Of a DNA stretch of 64,000 nt, positions 9,666 through 18,294 are shown piece after piece (the stretch's first letter is position 1; the number at the start of each line of letters is the position of its first letter). The notes beneath the pieces were generated by a model. It was not told the origin of the DNA. It made no database searches and was given only the letters and a program-made list of their open reading frames with translations. Source of the stretch: [Pseudopropionibacterium] massiliense. Lineage in GTDB: Bacteria > Actinomycetota > Actinomycetes > Propionibacteriales > Propionibacteriaceae. Location of the stretch: positions 1,594,396 to 1,658,395 of the forward strand of contig NZ_LR027842.1 in NCBI RefSeq assembly GCF_900607225.1. The letters are read 5' to 3'. Made by a program: the position numbers and the translations under genes.

Positions 9666-10328
9666 ATGCGAGTAGCCATCGCCGGAGCCGGCAACGTCGG
9701 CCGGTCCATCGCCCGTGAACTGATCAGCAACGGTCACCAGGTGCTCCTGATCGAGAAGGACCCGATGGCGATCAACCCCGATTCCGTCCCCGGGGCGGAA
9801 TGGTTCCAGGCGGACGCCTGCGAACTCCAGACCCTGGAGGAGGCCGAACTGGAGAACTGCGACGTGGCGATCGCGGCCAGCGGGGATGACAAGGTGAACC
9901 TGGTGCACTCGCTGTTGGCGAAAACGGAGTTCGGGGTGCCCCGCACGGTGGCGCGCATCAACCATCCGGGCAATGAGTGGCTCTTCGACGAGGCCTGGGG
10001 GGTGGATGTCGCGGTCTCCACGCCCCGCATCATGTCGGCCCTGGTGGAGGAGGCCGTCGCGACCGGCGACCTGGTGCGACTGTTCACCTTCACCAAGTCC
10101 ACGACGAACCTCTCCGAGATCAGGTTGCCCCGGCAGAGTCCCTTCGTCGGGCGCCGGATCCGTGATCTGGAGCTGCCCCGAGAAGTGGTCCTGGTGGCGA
10201 TCATCCGCGATGGCATCCCGCTGGTCCCCGAACGCGACGGTGCCCTCGAGGCCATGGACGAGATGTTGTTCGTGGCCAGTCAGGACGCGGAGGGAGAACT
10301 CAGCTCGATGTTCGCCCCCGTCAACTGA
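9666..10328 (+). CDS. TrkA-family K+ regulatory protein (CeoC-like)
   Basis: 220 residues, paralogue of the preceding gene: VAIAGAGNVGRSIARELI dinucleotide-binding loop, acidic DD near the end of the Rossmann fold, and an RCK_C domain (EIRLPRQSPFVGRRIRDLELP). GAGGA lies a few bases before the ATG. Two different TrkA proteins in tandem probably form a heteromeric gating ring or serve separate transporters. Convergent with the OB-fold gene. Confidence 0.9.
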   Translation: MRVAIAGAGNVGRSIARELISNGHQVLLIEKDPMAINPDSVPGAEWFQADACELQTLEEAELENCDVAIAASGDDKVNLVHSLLAKTEFGVPRTVARINHPGNEWLFDEAWGVDVAVSTPRIMSALVEEAVATGDLVRLFTFTKSTTNLSEIRLPRQSPFVGRRIRDLELPREVVLVAIIRDGIPLVPERDGALEAMDEMLFVASQDAEGELSSMFAPVN

Positions 10329-10347
10329 TCGGTGTCGTGACGCGGGA

Positions 10348-10707
10348 TCAGCTGACGACCTCGAACTCGGGGTTGTACATGACGCGTCCGTTGTCGCCGG
10401 AGGAGATCCGGCCCTGCACGACGAGGTTGCAGCCAGGTGTGATGCAGTCCAGGCGGCGGCGACCGGTCCAGTTCAGCTCGATGCTGCCCGTGCCGTCGGT
10501 CAGCAGGGCCTCCACACCACCCATGTCGAGGCTGGTGACCCACCGGATGGTTCCCCGCACCTTCACCCTCGAGCGGTCGCAACACTCGGCCAGCGGGCTG
10601 GCACCACAGTCGCGTGACTGTTCTTTCAGGTCCTCGGCCTCCAGTTCCTCGGCCGGGGAGAGGAATCGCCGCAACCGTCGCAGGAGGCCGTGCCGTTCAT
10701 GGGTCAT
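10348..10707 (-). CDS. OB-fold nucleic-acid-binding protein
   Basis: 119 residues; after a basic, Leu/Arg-rich N-terminus comes one OB fold (VKVRGTIRWV to RVMYNPEFEV). Corresponds in position and pattern to M. tuberculosis Rv2694c. Its ATG overlaps the DUF3710 stop as ATGA, so the two are coupled. Likely binds single-stranded DNA or RNA; partners are unknown. Two CC pairs occur before or inside the fold. Confidence 0.75.
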   Translation of the reverse strand: MTHERHGLLRRLRRFLSPAEELEAEDLKEQSRDCGASPLAECCDRSRVKVRGTIRWVTSLDMGGVEALLTDGTGSIELNWTGRRRLDCITPGCNLVVQGRISSGDNGRVMYNPEFEVVS

Positions 10708-11369
10708 CTCTGCTCCAGATCAGGGATGGTCAGCGGGATGAGGCTGCCCGGCGCCGCAGGAGCGTTTCCTCGTCGAACCACGAGGTTGCCGAAACACTCG
10801 AGGAGCGCGATGCTCGCTTCCTCGTTCTCCGGCTCGAGAGCTGCGCGACCGAAGACGATCCCACGCAGCACCCACCCGGGGCCTCCGACCAGCCATGTGC
10901 GGGAAACATGGGTGCCACGTCTGCCCTGGGCGTCGGTCACAGGTTGTTGACGGCGCAGCTCAACTCCGAAAGGCCCTTCCAGGAGGGTGACCTCGCCGCC
11001 CTCCTTCGCCGTGGCCGTCGCGATCTCCTCGCGAATTTCAGCGAGCATCGATGTGCGCCTCGGACCTGCGAACAGTGCAACCTCCATGGCCGAGGCCCCA
11101 TCCCCCACCAGGAAGGACTGGACCCGTTGCCGGGGCTCATCCACCTGGAGCTGCAGCTGCATCTCCTCGAAGGGGGTGACCACGATTGCCCCGAGATCTA
11201 TCCGCTGGACGTCATCCTCGTCCAGATCAACCTCGTCGATGTCGAAGGGACCCTCGTCGCGGTCGAACGTCTCGTCGATCTCGGCCCACTTCTCCTCGTC
11301 GGTTTCCTCCTCGACGATCTCCTCGTCCTCCTCGGGCGGGTCGACCGTCTCCGCATCAGTGGATTTCAT
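10704..11369 (-). CDS. DUF3710 family protein
   Basis: 221 residues from ATG 11369, chosen because GGGAG lies four bases upstream; an in-frame start seven codons earlier (11390) has no such site and overlaps dut. A very acidic N-terminus (runs of E and D, residues about 5-50) precedes the conserved domain with LGAIVVTPFEEMQLQLQVDE and GPGWVLRGIVFG. Equivalent to Rv2696c, always next to dut in actinobacteria; function unknown. Confidence 0.8.
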   Translation of the reverse strand: MKSTDAETVDPPEEDEEIVEEETDEEKWAEIDETFDRDEGPFDIDEVDLDEDDVQRIDLGAIVVTPFEEMQLQLQVDEPRQRVQSFLVGDGASAMEVALFAGPRRTSMLAEIREEIATATAKEGGEVTLLEGPFGVELRRQQPVTDAQGRRGTHVSRTWLVGGPGWVLRGIVFGRAALEPENEEASIALLECFGNLVVRRGNAPAAPGSLIPLTIPDLEQR

Positions 11370-11386
11370 GCTGCTCCCTTGTGTTT

Positions 11387-11821
11387 TCACTGTTGTCCGG
11401 TTGAACCATAACCGCCTCGACCGCGCTCCGTCTCATCGAGTTCAGCGACCGGGGTGAACTGAGCCGAGACGAAGGGCACGATGACCAGTTGGGCCACCCG
11501 CTCGCCTGCTTGAAGTTCCACAGCCGTTGTCGTGTCGAGGTTGATCAGGCAGACGCGGATCTCACCTCGATAGCCGGAGTCGATGATGCCGGGACTGTTC
11601 ACGATCCCGAGGCCATGATGCGCCGCATGACCGGACCGGGGCGTCACCATTCCCACGGCGCCCGGGGGGATGGCGACCCGCACCCCGGTGCCGACGAGTA
11701 GTCGTTCTCCCGGTTGCAGGGTGACCGCCTCGGTGACACGAAGGTCGGCGCCCGCATCCCCGGCTCTGGCATAACGGGGTAGGAACTCCGGAGCGTCCCC
11801 GACGACAGGAATTTCAGACAC
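11387..11821 (-). CDS. dut: dUTP diphosphatase
   Basis: Trimeric dUTPase (dUTP to dUMP and PPi; keeps uracil out of DNA and feeds thymidylate synthesis), 144 residues. All five motifs are present: AGDAGADL, PRSGHAA, GIVNSPGIIDSGYRGEI with the catalytic aspartate, ERVAQLVI, and the C-terminal RGRGGYGSTG arm. Motif 2 reads SGHAAHHG where many relatives have SGLA. First gene of the dut-DUF3710-OB-fold unit. Confidence 0.95.
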   Translation of the reverse strand: MSEIPVVGDAPEFLPRYARAGDAGADLRVTEAVTLQPGERLLVGTGVRVAIPPGAVGMVTPRSGHAAHHGLGIVNSPGIIDSGYRGEIRVCLINLDTTTAVELQAGERVAQLVIVPFVSAQFTPVAELDETERGRGGYGSTGQQ

Positions 11822-11902
11822 CCGATCAATCTAGCGCGGCTGCGGCCCATCCGGGAGCCGAGACATAATGGTGGTCCTCGGGAACGTCGAAAGGATCCTG
11901 CC

Positions 11903-12196
11903 ATGGCAGTTGAGGAAAAGATTTTGTGGAAGATCTACGCGGGCGCACTCGGCGCGGCCACGACCCTCCTCGCCCAGAAACTGGTCACGAAGGCATGGGA
12001 AGCAGCCACGGGGGACACTCCGCCGGATCCGAACGATCCCGACACCCCACTGGCCCAGGCACTCATCTGGGCCCTGTGCAGTGGGCTGGGAGTGGGTATG
12101 GCCCAGCTGACGATGAATCGTTACATGCAGCGCCGTTGGCTCTCGAACACCGGCCGCAAGAGCCCCGGCCCGCTGCGCAACAAGATGGATCTGTGA
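11903..12196 (+). CDS. DUF4235 small membrane protein
   Basis: 97 residues with two hydrophobic segments (IYAGALGAATTLLAQKLV and ALIWALCSGLGVGMAQLTM), the second followed by a basic tail. Matches the DUF4235 pattern of short actinobacterial membrane proteins. GAAAGGA precedes the ATG at good spacing. Function unknown. Convergent with the DUF4193 gene six bases away. Confidence 0.75.
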   Translation: MAVEEKILWKIYAGALGAATTLLAQKLVTKAWEAATGDTPPDPNDPDTPLAQALIWALCSGLGVGMAQLTMNRYMQRRWLSNTGRKSPGPLRNKMDL

Positions 12197-12202
12197 TCTC
12201 GA

Positions 12203-12499
12203 TCAGACACAGTCGACGCAATACTTGAGATCACCCCTGGTCTCCGCCAGTTGGCTCTGGGATTTGACCAGGAAGCAGGATGCGCAGGTGAATTCGTTCG
12301 ACTGCCGGGGCAGTACTCGTACCGTGAGTTCTTCGTGGGACAGATCAGCACCCGGTAGCTCGAATGATTCTGCCGCCTCGACCTCATCCTCGTCGACCTT
12401 GCCGGAGTTCTTGTCGTTTCGGCGCGTCTTGAGCTCCTCGAGTGAATCCTCGCTCATCTCCTCGTCGCTCTTGCGCGGTGCGTCGTAGTCGGTGGCCAT
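12203..12499 (-). CDS. DUF4193 family zinc-ribbon-like protein
   Basis: 98 residues starting MATDYDAPRK, acidic in the middle, ending with a CASC...YCVDC four-cysteine motif that probably binds zinc. Same position and pattern as M. tuberculosis Rv2699c. Start at ATG 12499 behind GGAGGG; the open frame runs much further upstream but crosses sepH. Function unknown; it is divergent from sepH. Confidence 0.8.
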   Translation of the reverse strand: MATDYDAPRKSDEEMSEDSLEELKTRRNDKNSGKVDEDEVEAAESFELPGADLSHEELTVRVLPRQSNEFTCASCFLVKSQSQLAETRGDLKYCVDCV

Positions 12500-12554
12500 G
12501 TCAGTGATCCCTCCTGGTCTCGCCGTCGGTTCGTCCCGAAATTGATCGGGGCTA

Positions 12555-12582
12555 TGTGTACCACATCCTGAGCGTGGCGCAA
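12555..12582 (-). promoter_or_regulatory. candidate promoter of the DUF4193 gene
   Basis: Minus-strand TTGCGC (12577-12582), 16-base spacer, TACACA (12555-12560), about 56 bases before the start. The -10 box sits in a small inverted repeat (ATGTG, three bases, CACAT at 12554-12566). Confidence 0.35.
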
Positions 12583-12643
12583 GTCCCGGGTTCCGGCGGT
12601 GTCGGCTGGTAGGTTGTTCAACCAGACACACAGGGGAGTTTGC

Positions 12644-13555
12644 ATGGACAGCGCATTGAGCCCGCGGGAAATCCAGTCCCGCATCCGAGGAGGGGCCACG
12701 CTCGCCGAGGTGGCCACGGAAGCCGGAGTGGATCCGGCGCGAATCGAGGGGTTCGCCCTTCCCGTGCTGGCAGAACGTGAACACATGACAAACACTGCCC
12801 TGGAGTGTGCGGTCAGACGGCGCGGGGACGGATCGGGGCATCGTCGCCTGCAGGAGCTCATCTCGACTCGTCTCCAGGCCCGCGGTATCGATTCGGGGGG
12901 GATCACCTGGGATTCGTGGCGGGAACCCGACCGCAAGTGGAGGCTGGTGGGGGTGTTGGAGAGCCATGAACGGCGAGCAGAGTTCATCTTCGATCCCCGG
13001 GGCCGTTTCACCATCGCCGACAACCCGGACGCCCGGTGGATGATCGGCGAGGAGATACCGGGCAGCAAGGATCCCGACAACGAGAACACCGTCGACTTCG
13101 ACGATGAGTTCGCCCTGGTGCGTGCAACCACGCAGCCCACCACCCCTCCGGCGCTTCCGGGTGATGACGTTCCCACTGACAGCTTCGATGAGGGACCCGC
13201 CACCTCTGAGCTCGATGACCTCTACGACATGCTGAGCGGCGTGAGCGAGGACTCGGTGCGGATCTACGTCGGCCTCGACGACGAATCAGCGGAGGATGTG
13301 GCTCGGGAACGCGGAGAACACACCCCGGACGAGGACTTCGAGGAGACGGAGGTCATCGACGATTTTGCGGGAATACCTGAGGTCGACATCACCGAAACCG
13401 TCGAAACCTCTCTCATCGGTTCACCGCAGGACTCGTTGATCGACACCGAGGACACCGCTCCGCAACCCAAGTCGCGTCATCGCCGCAGGGCTCGTGTCCC
13501 GAGTTGGGACGAAATCATGTTCGGCGGCCCGCCCCACCGAACTCTTCCCGGCTGA
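12644..13555 (+). CDS. sepH: septation protein SepH
   Basis: 303 residues. N-terminal DUF3071 domain (about 1-170) with a helix-turn-helix-like stretch (ATLAEVATEAGVDPARIEGF), a long acidic linker, and a conserved C-terminus with RRRARVPSWDEIMFG. In Streptomyces and mycobacteria SepH binds FtsZ and promotes Z-ring assembly. ATG 12644 lies behind AGGGGAG; an in-frame start 15 codons earlier lacks a ribosome-binding site. Upstream overlapping TAGGTT there is a short GGTTG/CAACC repeat (12612-12623). Confidence 0.85.
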   Translation: MDSALSPREIQSRIRGGATLAEVATEAGVDPARIEGFALPVLAEREHMTNTALECAVRRRGDGSGHRRLQELISTRLQARGIDSGGITWDSWREPDRKWRLVGVLESHERRAEFIFDPRGRFTIADNPDARWMIGEEIPGSKDPDNENTVDFDDEFALVRATTQPTTPPALPGDDVPTDSFDEGPATSELDDLYDMLSGVSEDSVRIYVGLDDESAEDVARERGEHTPDEDFEETEVIDDFAGIPEVDITETVETSLIGSPQDSLIDTEDTAPQPKSRHRRRARVPSWDEIMFGGPPHRTLPG

Positions 13556-13667
13556 GACTGCCATCGGCAGCCGTTCGCGTGATGTGCCGGCCCATCCGCT
13601 TCCTCGAAGACCGATGATCCTGTGGTCGTGGTCGTCATCCACACCGACGCCGGTCACACGAGAGCCA

Positions 13668-14306
13668 TCACTCCCCGAAGGGCAGCGGATCCTCCCCCCG
13701 GGTGGCGCGGGCCCTGGTCGCGGTCATGCGTCGCCGATGATGAGCCCGGCACAGCACCTCGTAGCGAATCTCCCCTGCTCCGGTGTCACCCACCACCACC
13801 TGGGAGCCTTCCATGACCATCAGCCCATCGACGGTGCGGGCGTTGTGGGTTCCTTTTTCCCCGCACCAGCACAACGGCCCGAGAGGAAGGGTTTCCACTC
13901 GGTCGGCCAGTTCCACCAACCGTTGCGAGCCGGGGAACAGCCTGGTCCTGAAATCCGCGAGAATCCCGAAGGTGTAGACGTCGATCTGCAGCTCGTCAAC
14001 GATCCGGGCCAGCTGCTCCACCTGCTCCCCCGTGTAGAACTGTGCCTCGTCGCAGACGAGATAATCGACACGTCTGCCCGCCACGAGCTGAGCTATCACA
14101 TGGGCCCAGAAGTCGAAGTCGACATCCACCTCGGTGGCCGGCGCGTCAAGCCCCAGCCGCGACGTGATCCGCGCCTCGCCGGAACGATCCCTGGACGTGA
14201 AGATCCTGCCCTGCCTGCCATGCGTGGACTGGGTGTGGTTGATCTGCAGGGCAAGTGTCGACTTCCCGCAGTCCATGGGACCGGTGTGAAAGACGAGTTC
14301 AGGCAC
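13668..14306 (-). CDS. tdk: thymidine kinase
   Basis: Type II thymidine kinase of the salvage route to dTMP, 212 residues. Walker A GPMDCGKST (residues 9-17), the Walker B/DEAQ-type motif VCDEAQFY, and zinc-ribbon cysteines (LCWCG, and a later LC..HH in place of the usual second pair) are visible. Starts at GTG 14306, overlapping the glycosyltransferase end by 8 bases. Distal gene of a four-gene run (DUF5998, phosphodiesterase, glycosyltransferase, tdk). Confidence 0.93.
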   Translation of the reverse strand: MPELVFHTGPMDCGKSTLALQINHTQSTHGRQGRIFTSRDRSGEARITSRLGLDAPATEVDVDFDFWAHVIAQLVAGRRVDYLVCDEAQFYTGEQVEQLARIVDELQIDVYTFGILADFRTRLFPGSQRLVELADRVETLPLGPLCWCGEKGTHNARTVDGLMVMEGSQVVVGDTGAGEIRYEVLCRAHHRRRMTATRARATRGEDPLPFGE

Positions 14307-15531
14307 TCATGGCTCCGATCAGCTCCTCGTAGATGGAAACGTAGGCCTCGGCGGTGTGCCGGGGGGTCAGTTGTTCGAGCAACTCCCGGGAAGCGGAACG
14401 CATCGCGGCTCGCCGCCCCGGGTCGGCGAGCAGTCGCATGCCGGCCGCCAGGGGATTGATGTCCGGCTCGGTCAGGAGCGCGGGTTCCGGTGATGTCGCA
14501 ACGGTCAGGCGGTCGTCGCAGTAGAGGATCGGCAGTTCCGCGGCCACGGCCTCGGAGAGCACCAGGGCCTGGGAGTCGAACCGGTGACTCGTCAACACGA
14601 ACACGTCGGAGTTGACCAGTTCATAGGCGATTGCGTCCAAGGAACGCAGATGACCCCGGAAGTCGATGTTGCGAGCTCCCGCGGCCAGCACCCTCAACAG
14701 GGGCCGCTGGTCCCCGTCCCCGACGATCACCAGTTCCGAACCCGGTATGTCAGCGTGTCTGAAAGCTCTCACCAGAACATCCAGGCGTTTCTCCTTCGCG
14801 AGCCGTCCGACGGTCGTGAACCGCACCGTCTCGTCGGAACGTTCCCGGCGGGCGTGGGATATGGCCTCCAGCATGCCCCTGCCGACGCCGGTGGGCACCA
14901 CGTATCCGGGCACTCGGTGAGTGGCGGCGGCCTCGACCAGATCCTTCATGAAAGGACTGGGAACGGTCCAGGCATCGACCTTTCCCGCGATGTCGGCGAA
15001 GGAAGCCCAGTCCATCCGGGCGGCCAGCCCTCCGGGTTCCTGAATCCGCGGCACCAACCGAGACCTGCTGGAGGCCCGCCCTGCCGCCCTGGTGAGCAGA
15101 GGGTTGATGAGGAACTGGTAGAGCCAGGTACCGAAGATGGCGGCCTTGACCGTCTGGTGGGTGCCGGCCACGTTGGCGTGGAAGGTGTGGAGATGCGGAA
15201 TACCTTGAAGCCTGGCGATCCTGGCCCCCAGGATCAGGGCCCCCCGTTCGGTCTGTGTGTGCACCACGTCGAAGCGCGCGCATTTCGTGATCAGCCGGGC
15301 GCGGCGTTCCGAGTTGTGCAGGATGCTCAGGTGCGCGGGCAGCCCCTCGACGTAGATGGTCGGGCACTCGATGACGCGGCAGTTCCGAGGTTTCTCCAGG
15401 TGCCGGTCGGGGGCTATGAGACTCACCCTGTGCCCCAGATCGGTCAGCTCCTGGATCTGGGTCTCGACGGAGCGTCCGATCCCGCCGGAGGAAGGGAAGA
15501 AATCGTCTATCAGCAGTGCGACGTGCATCAT
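14299..15531 (-). CDS. GT4-family glycosyltransferase
   Basis: 410 residues from ATG 15531, which forms an ATGA overlap with the phosphodiesterase stop; the frame extends upstream without a plausible start. N-terminal acceptor domain with SSGGIGRSVETQIQEL and DVVHTQTERGALIL, C-terminal GT-B domain with VGRLAKEKRLDVLVRAF, VIVGDGDQRPLL and an SHRFDSQALVLSEAVAA segment in place of the classical EGFP.v.lEA. It probably transfers a sugar from a nucleotide donor to a lipid or cell-wall acceptor; donor and acceptor cannot be read off. Confidence 0.8.
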   Translation of the reverse strand: MMHVALLIDDFFPSSGGIGRSVETQIQELTDLGHRVSLIAPDRHLEKPRNCRVIECPTIYVEGLPAHLSILHNSERRARLITKCARFDVVHTQTERGALILGARIARLQGIPHLHTFHANVAGTHQTVKAAIFGTWLYQFLINPLLTRAAGRASSRSRLVPRIQEPGGLAARMDWASFADIAGKVDAWTVPSPFMKDLVEAAATHRVPGYVVPTGVGRGMLEAISHARRERSDETVRFTTVGRLAKEKRLDVLVRAFRHADIPGSELVIVGDGDQRPLLRVLAAGARNIDFRGHLRSLDAIAYELVNSDVFVLTSHRFDSQALVLSEAVAAELPILYCDDRLTVATSPEPALLTEPDINPLAAGMRLLADPGRRAAMRSASRELLEQLTPRHTAEAYVSIYEELIGAMSA

Positions 15532-16640
15532 TGCGGCCCGAACGTGAAGAGCGGTACGTACATCTCGGTAGCGGTGAGGGAGCCGTGCTGGCCGTGGAGC
15601 CCTAATTCCTTCGGCAGGGTTCGGGTGTGGACGGCCCAATCGTCGCGCATCACGACCAAAACATCGCCGATACGAGGGCGGACCCGGTCGGCCACGTCAC
15701 CGAACCAACCCGCCTCGATCGCGTCGTCGCGCAGCCACACCTCGGCCCTTTCTCCCAGCTCCGAGGCCCAGGCACCGGCAAGCCGGTCGGGTCGCTGGCT
15801 GTAGAGCTGCCGGAGCCTGGGTTCACCTCCCACCCGCCAGGCGCCCATGAGCCCAGGATGATCCTCGAGCGTGATCTGGTGTTCCGTGGGGACGTTGATC
15901 ATGCCATGATCCCCCGTGACGAGCAGACACGTGTCGTCCGGGAGCACTTCCAGCAGGTCCGTGACGAGGTCCTCTGCCCGGGCCAGGGAGTCCAACCATT
16001 GCCAACTGCCCACCCCGTGGGCGTGCCCGGCGTGGTCGAGACCACGCTCATAGGCGTAGACCACCTCGTGGTCGCGCAGGGCCCGAATGACCAGACCTAT
16101 GAATGCGCGGTGATCGCCCTCGGTCTCCACCCCCAGGTGTTCGGACCCGCCGAAGGCCAGTTTCTGAAGGCCACTGCCCTTGAAACGGGCCAGACTGACA
16201 CAACCACCCGTGAGTCCGCGGGAACGTATCCGCTGGTAGAGCGTCGATTCGCATGCGAAACCCTCTACATCGACGGGGCCACCCGCCCATGTCAGGGCGT
16301 TCACCACGCAGCCGCGATCCGGGTCCAGGAAGGAGTATCCGACCACTCCGTGGCGTCCGGGCTCCGAGCCACAGCCGATGCTGGTCAGGGATGTCGCGGT
16401 GGTCGAGGGCACAGCGCATGTCAAGCGTGTGGCTTCCCCCAGCCTCGGGGCGAACAGGTCACTGTCATGGCTGTGCGCGGCAACGGGATACCAGCCGAGA
16501 CCGTCGATCAGCAAAATGACGTATCGCGCCGCCCGCGGGATGTCGAGCACCGAGGTCTCCCCCAGCAACTGCGCGACGACTCCGGACAGTAGGTTGCTCA
16601 GACAGGCTCCCTCGTAGTCGGGCAGCACAAGTCCGCTCAT
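15528..16640 (-). CDS. alkaline-phosphatase-superfamily nucleotide pyrophosphatase/phosphodiesterase
   Basis: 370 residues. Metal-binding aspartate in YVILLIDGLGWY, nucleophile region PSTTATSLTSIGCGSEPGRHG, and histidines in LDHAGHAHG and VTGDHGMINVP fit the type I phosphodiesterase family (PF01663). No signal peptide, so it acts in the cytoplasm. ATGA overlap with DUF5998 upstream and with the glycosyltransferase downstream. Substrate unknown. Confidence 0.8.
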   Translation of the reverse strand: MSGLVLPDYEGACLSNLLSGVVAQLLGETSVLDIPRAARYVILLIDGLGWYPVAAHSHDSDLFAPRLGEATRLTCAVPSTTATSLTSIGCGSEPGRHGVVGYSFLDPDRGCVVNALTWAGGPVDVEGFACESTLYQRIRSRGLTGGCVSLARFKGSGLQKLAFGGSEHLGVETEGDHRAFIGLVIRALRDHEVVYAYERGLDHAGHAHGVGSWQWLDSLARAEDLVTDLLEVLPDDTCLLVTGDHGMINVPTEHQITLEDHPGLMGAWRVGGEPRLRQLYSQRPDRLAGAWASELGERAEVWLRDDAIEAGWFGDVADRVRPRIGDVLVVMRDDWAVHTRTLPKELGLHGQHGSLTATEMYVPLFTFGPQ

Positions 16641-17215
16641 CCGACGTGCTCCTGCAGCAGGGAACCGAAGGCCATGAGTTTGTCGACGCTCTGCCAGCCG
16701 TCACCTGCCGGGCTCATCCGAACGGTCAGATCGTTCGGAACCGACATCCCGGTCCACCCGTGATCGGCCTCGCACTGCGGGTCCTCACAGGTCGCAGGAC
16801 CGATGTCAAGACGAGAAGCGGCCCCCCACGCCAAGGTGAGCCAGGCCTCGACGAGCTGCGATCCGTTGGTGGGATACTTCTCGGGGTGATGCACGGAACG
16901 GGTCACCACGACGGAGTGAACGGCCCTGAGAGCAACCACCTCCGCGCTGGTTATGGCGCGATCCGGGTAGCCCGCGTCCTGTTCGTCGGTGTGGCTGATG
17001 ATCAACTGTCTGTTCGTGAGCACGAGTGCCGTGAGATGTCGCTGCAGATCACCCGTTGCGAAACTGGCCTCGTGATGCACGAGATAGCCGAGCATCCTCT
17101 GCTGCCCCAACGCCCCGGAGATGCTCGCCCAGACGAGTTCGGGGAAGAACCTGCAGTCCTCCACCTCTTTCTTGAGTGCAGCGGCCATGGAGGCCTCGGG
17201 GGACAGCTGAATCAC
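16637..17215 (-). CDS. DUF5998 family protein
   Basis: 192 residues from GTG 17215 (GGAAG nine bases upstream); an ATG ten codons in (17188) is the alternative. Contains CEDPQCEADHGWTG, possibly a metal site, and a central mixed alpha/beta region. The pattern matches a conserved actinobacterial family whose function is unknown. First gene of the run ending in tdk, divergent from the App1-like gene. Confidence 0.65.
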   Translation of the reverse strand: MIQLSPEASMAAALKKEVEDCRFFPELVWASISGALGQQRMLGYLVHHEASFATGDLQRHLTALVLTNRQLIISHTDEQDAGYPDRAITSAEVVALRAVHSVVVTRSVHHPEKYPTNGSQLVEAWLTLAWGAASRLDIGPATCEDPQCEADHGWTGMSVPNDLTVRMSPAGDGWQSVDKLMAFGSLLQEHVG

Positions 17216-17245
17216 CCGGCCATTCTTCCACTAAATTGAGACACC

Positions 17246-18286
17246 ATGAAGTCCCGGCCTTTCTTCGCCGCCCGCATCGAGGATCGCCTGAACCGGGTGT
17301 TGAACCGTTTCCTGCTACGTCGCGGCTGGCAGGAATGCATCACCTCCTACACCGGCTTCGGCACCACCCGGCAGGTTCGTGTCCTCGCGCGGGTCGTCCT
17401 GCGTCCCCCCAGGGACGCAGGAATCGTGCAGGCAGCAACAGATCTGTTGCACCGTCGCGGGTGGCGCAATTTCATCGCCGCCGCGAAGGTGACCTCGAGG
17501 GCCGAGGTCATCATCGGGGATCTCCGAATTCCCGTTCAGGCCGACCGAGGCGGCTACATCGACGTCCGGATTCGTGATCACGGCCTACCGGTCGGGTGGC
17601 ACCAGGTGCGCATCGAGGGCGCCGGTGGGGCATCGAACTGGGCGCCGGTCCAGGTGATCGACGAGAACCAGACCTTCGGGATCGTCTCGGACATCGACGA
17701 CACCATCCTGTCCACATGGCTTCCCCGCCCCATGGTCGCGGCCTGGAATTCCCTGGTGCTGACCGAGCAGGCCCGGCAGGCCGTCCCGGGCATGTCGCGC
17801 CTGTTCCAGGAGCTGATCGCCGCCCATCCGGGCGCTCCGCTCATCTTCGTCTCGACCGGAGCCTGGAACACGTACCCCATGGTCACGCGCTTCCTGAAAC
17901 GTCATGGCTTTCCACGTGGCGCGTTGCTGCTGACCGACTGGGGACCGACCAACACCGGCTGGTTCCGGAGCGGGGCCCATCACAAACGCACCTGCCTGCG
18001 GGAACTCGCCCGGGACCTGCCCAACATCCGCTGGCTCCTGGTCGGTGACGACGGCCAGCACGACCCGGACCTGTACGCCGAGTTCGCCAGCCTCCAACCC
18101 GACCACGTGGCCGCCCGCGCGATCCGCCAGCTCACCCCGGGTGAACACGCCCTGGCCCACGGCACCCTGACCGAGACCCCGGACATCTGGGAGTGGACCC
18201 CCGACCTGGCCCCGGAGGTCCGTGCACCCGACGGGGACGGTCTTGCCGATAAGCTACGCCCGTTGATCCGGCTCGAGGAGATCTGA
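17246..18286 (+). CDS. App1-family phosphatidate phosphatase-like protein
   Basis: 346 residues. The HAD-type DxDxT motif is clear at 149-153 (SDIDDTI), followed by FVSTGAWNTYP (motif II serine/threonine) and LVGDDGQHDPDLY (motif IV aspartates). This is the DUF2183/App1 domain; yeast App1 dephosphorylates phosphatidate. The N-terminal 140 residues form a beta-rich domain usual in the family. Predicted cytoplasmic. Ends eight bases before parC, so it is probably cotranscribed. Lipid substrate is inference. Confidence 0.8.
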   Translation: MKSRPFFAARIEDRLNRVLNRFLLRRGWQECITSYTGFGTTRQVRVLARVVLRPPRDAGIVQAATDLLHRRGWRNFIAAAKVTSRAEVIIGDLRIPVQADRGGYIDVRIRDHGLPVGWHQVRIEGAGGASNWAPVQVIDENQTFGIVSDIDDTILSTWLPRPMVAAWNSLVLTEQARQAVPGMSRLFQELIAAHPGAPLIFVSTGAWNTYPMVTRFLKRHGFPRGALLLTDWGPTNTGWFRSGAHHKRTCLRELARDLPNIRWLLVGDDGQHDPDLYAEFASLQPDHVAARAIRQLTPGEHALAHGTLTETPDIWEWTPDLAPEVRAPDGDGLADKLRPLIRLEEI

Positions 18287-18294
18287 ACCAGCCC

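Noticed and set aside
12500-12967. Extension of the DUF4193 frame upstream.
   Set aside because: It crosses sepH on the opposite strand, and the conserved start MATDYDAPRK has a ribosome-binding site.
13558-13570. Short CTGCC/GGCAG hairpin after sepH.
   Set aside because: Five base pairs without a T-tract are too weak for a confident terminator.
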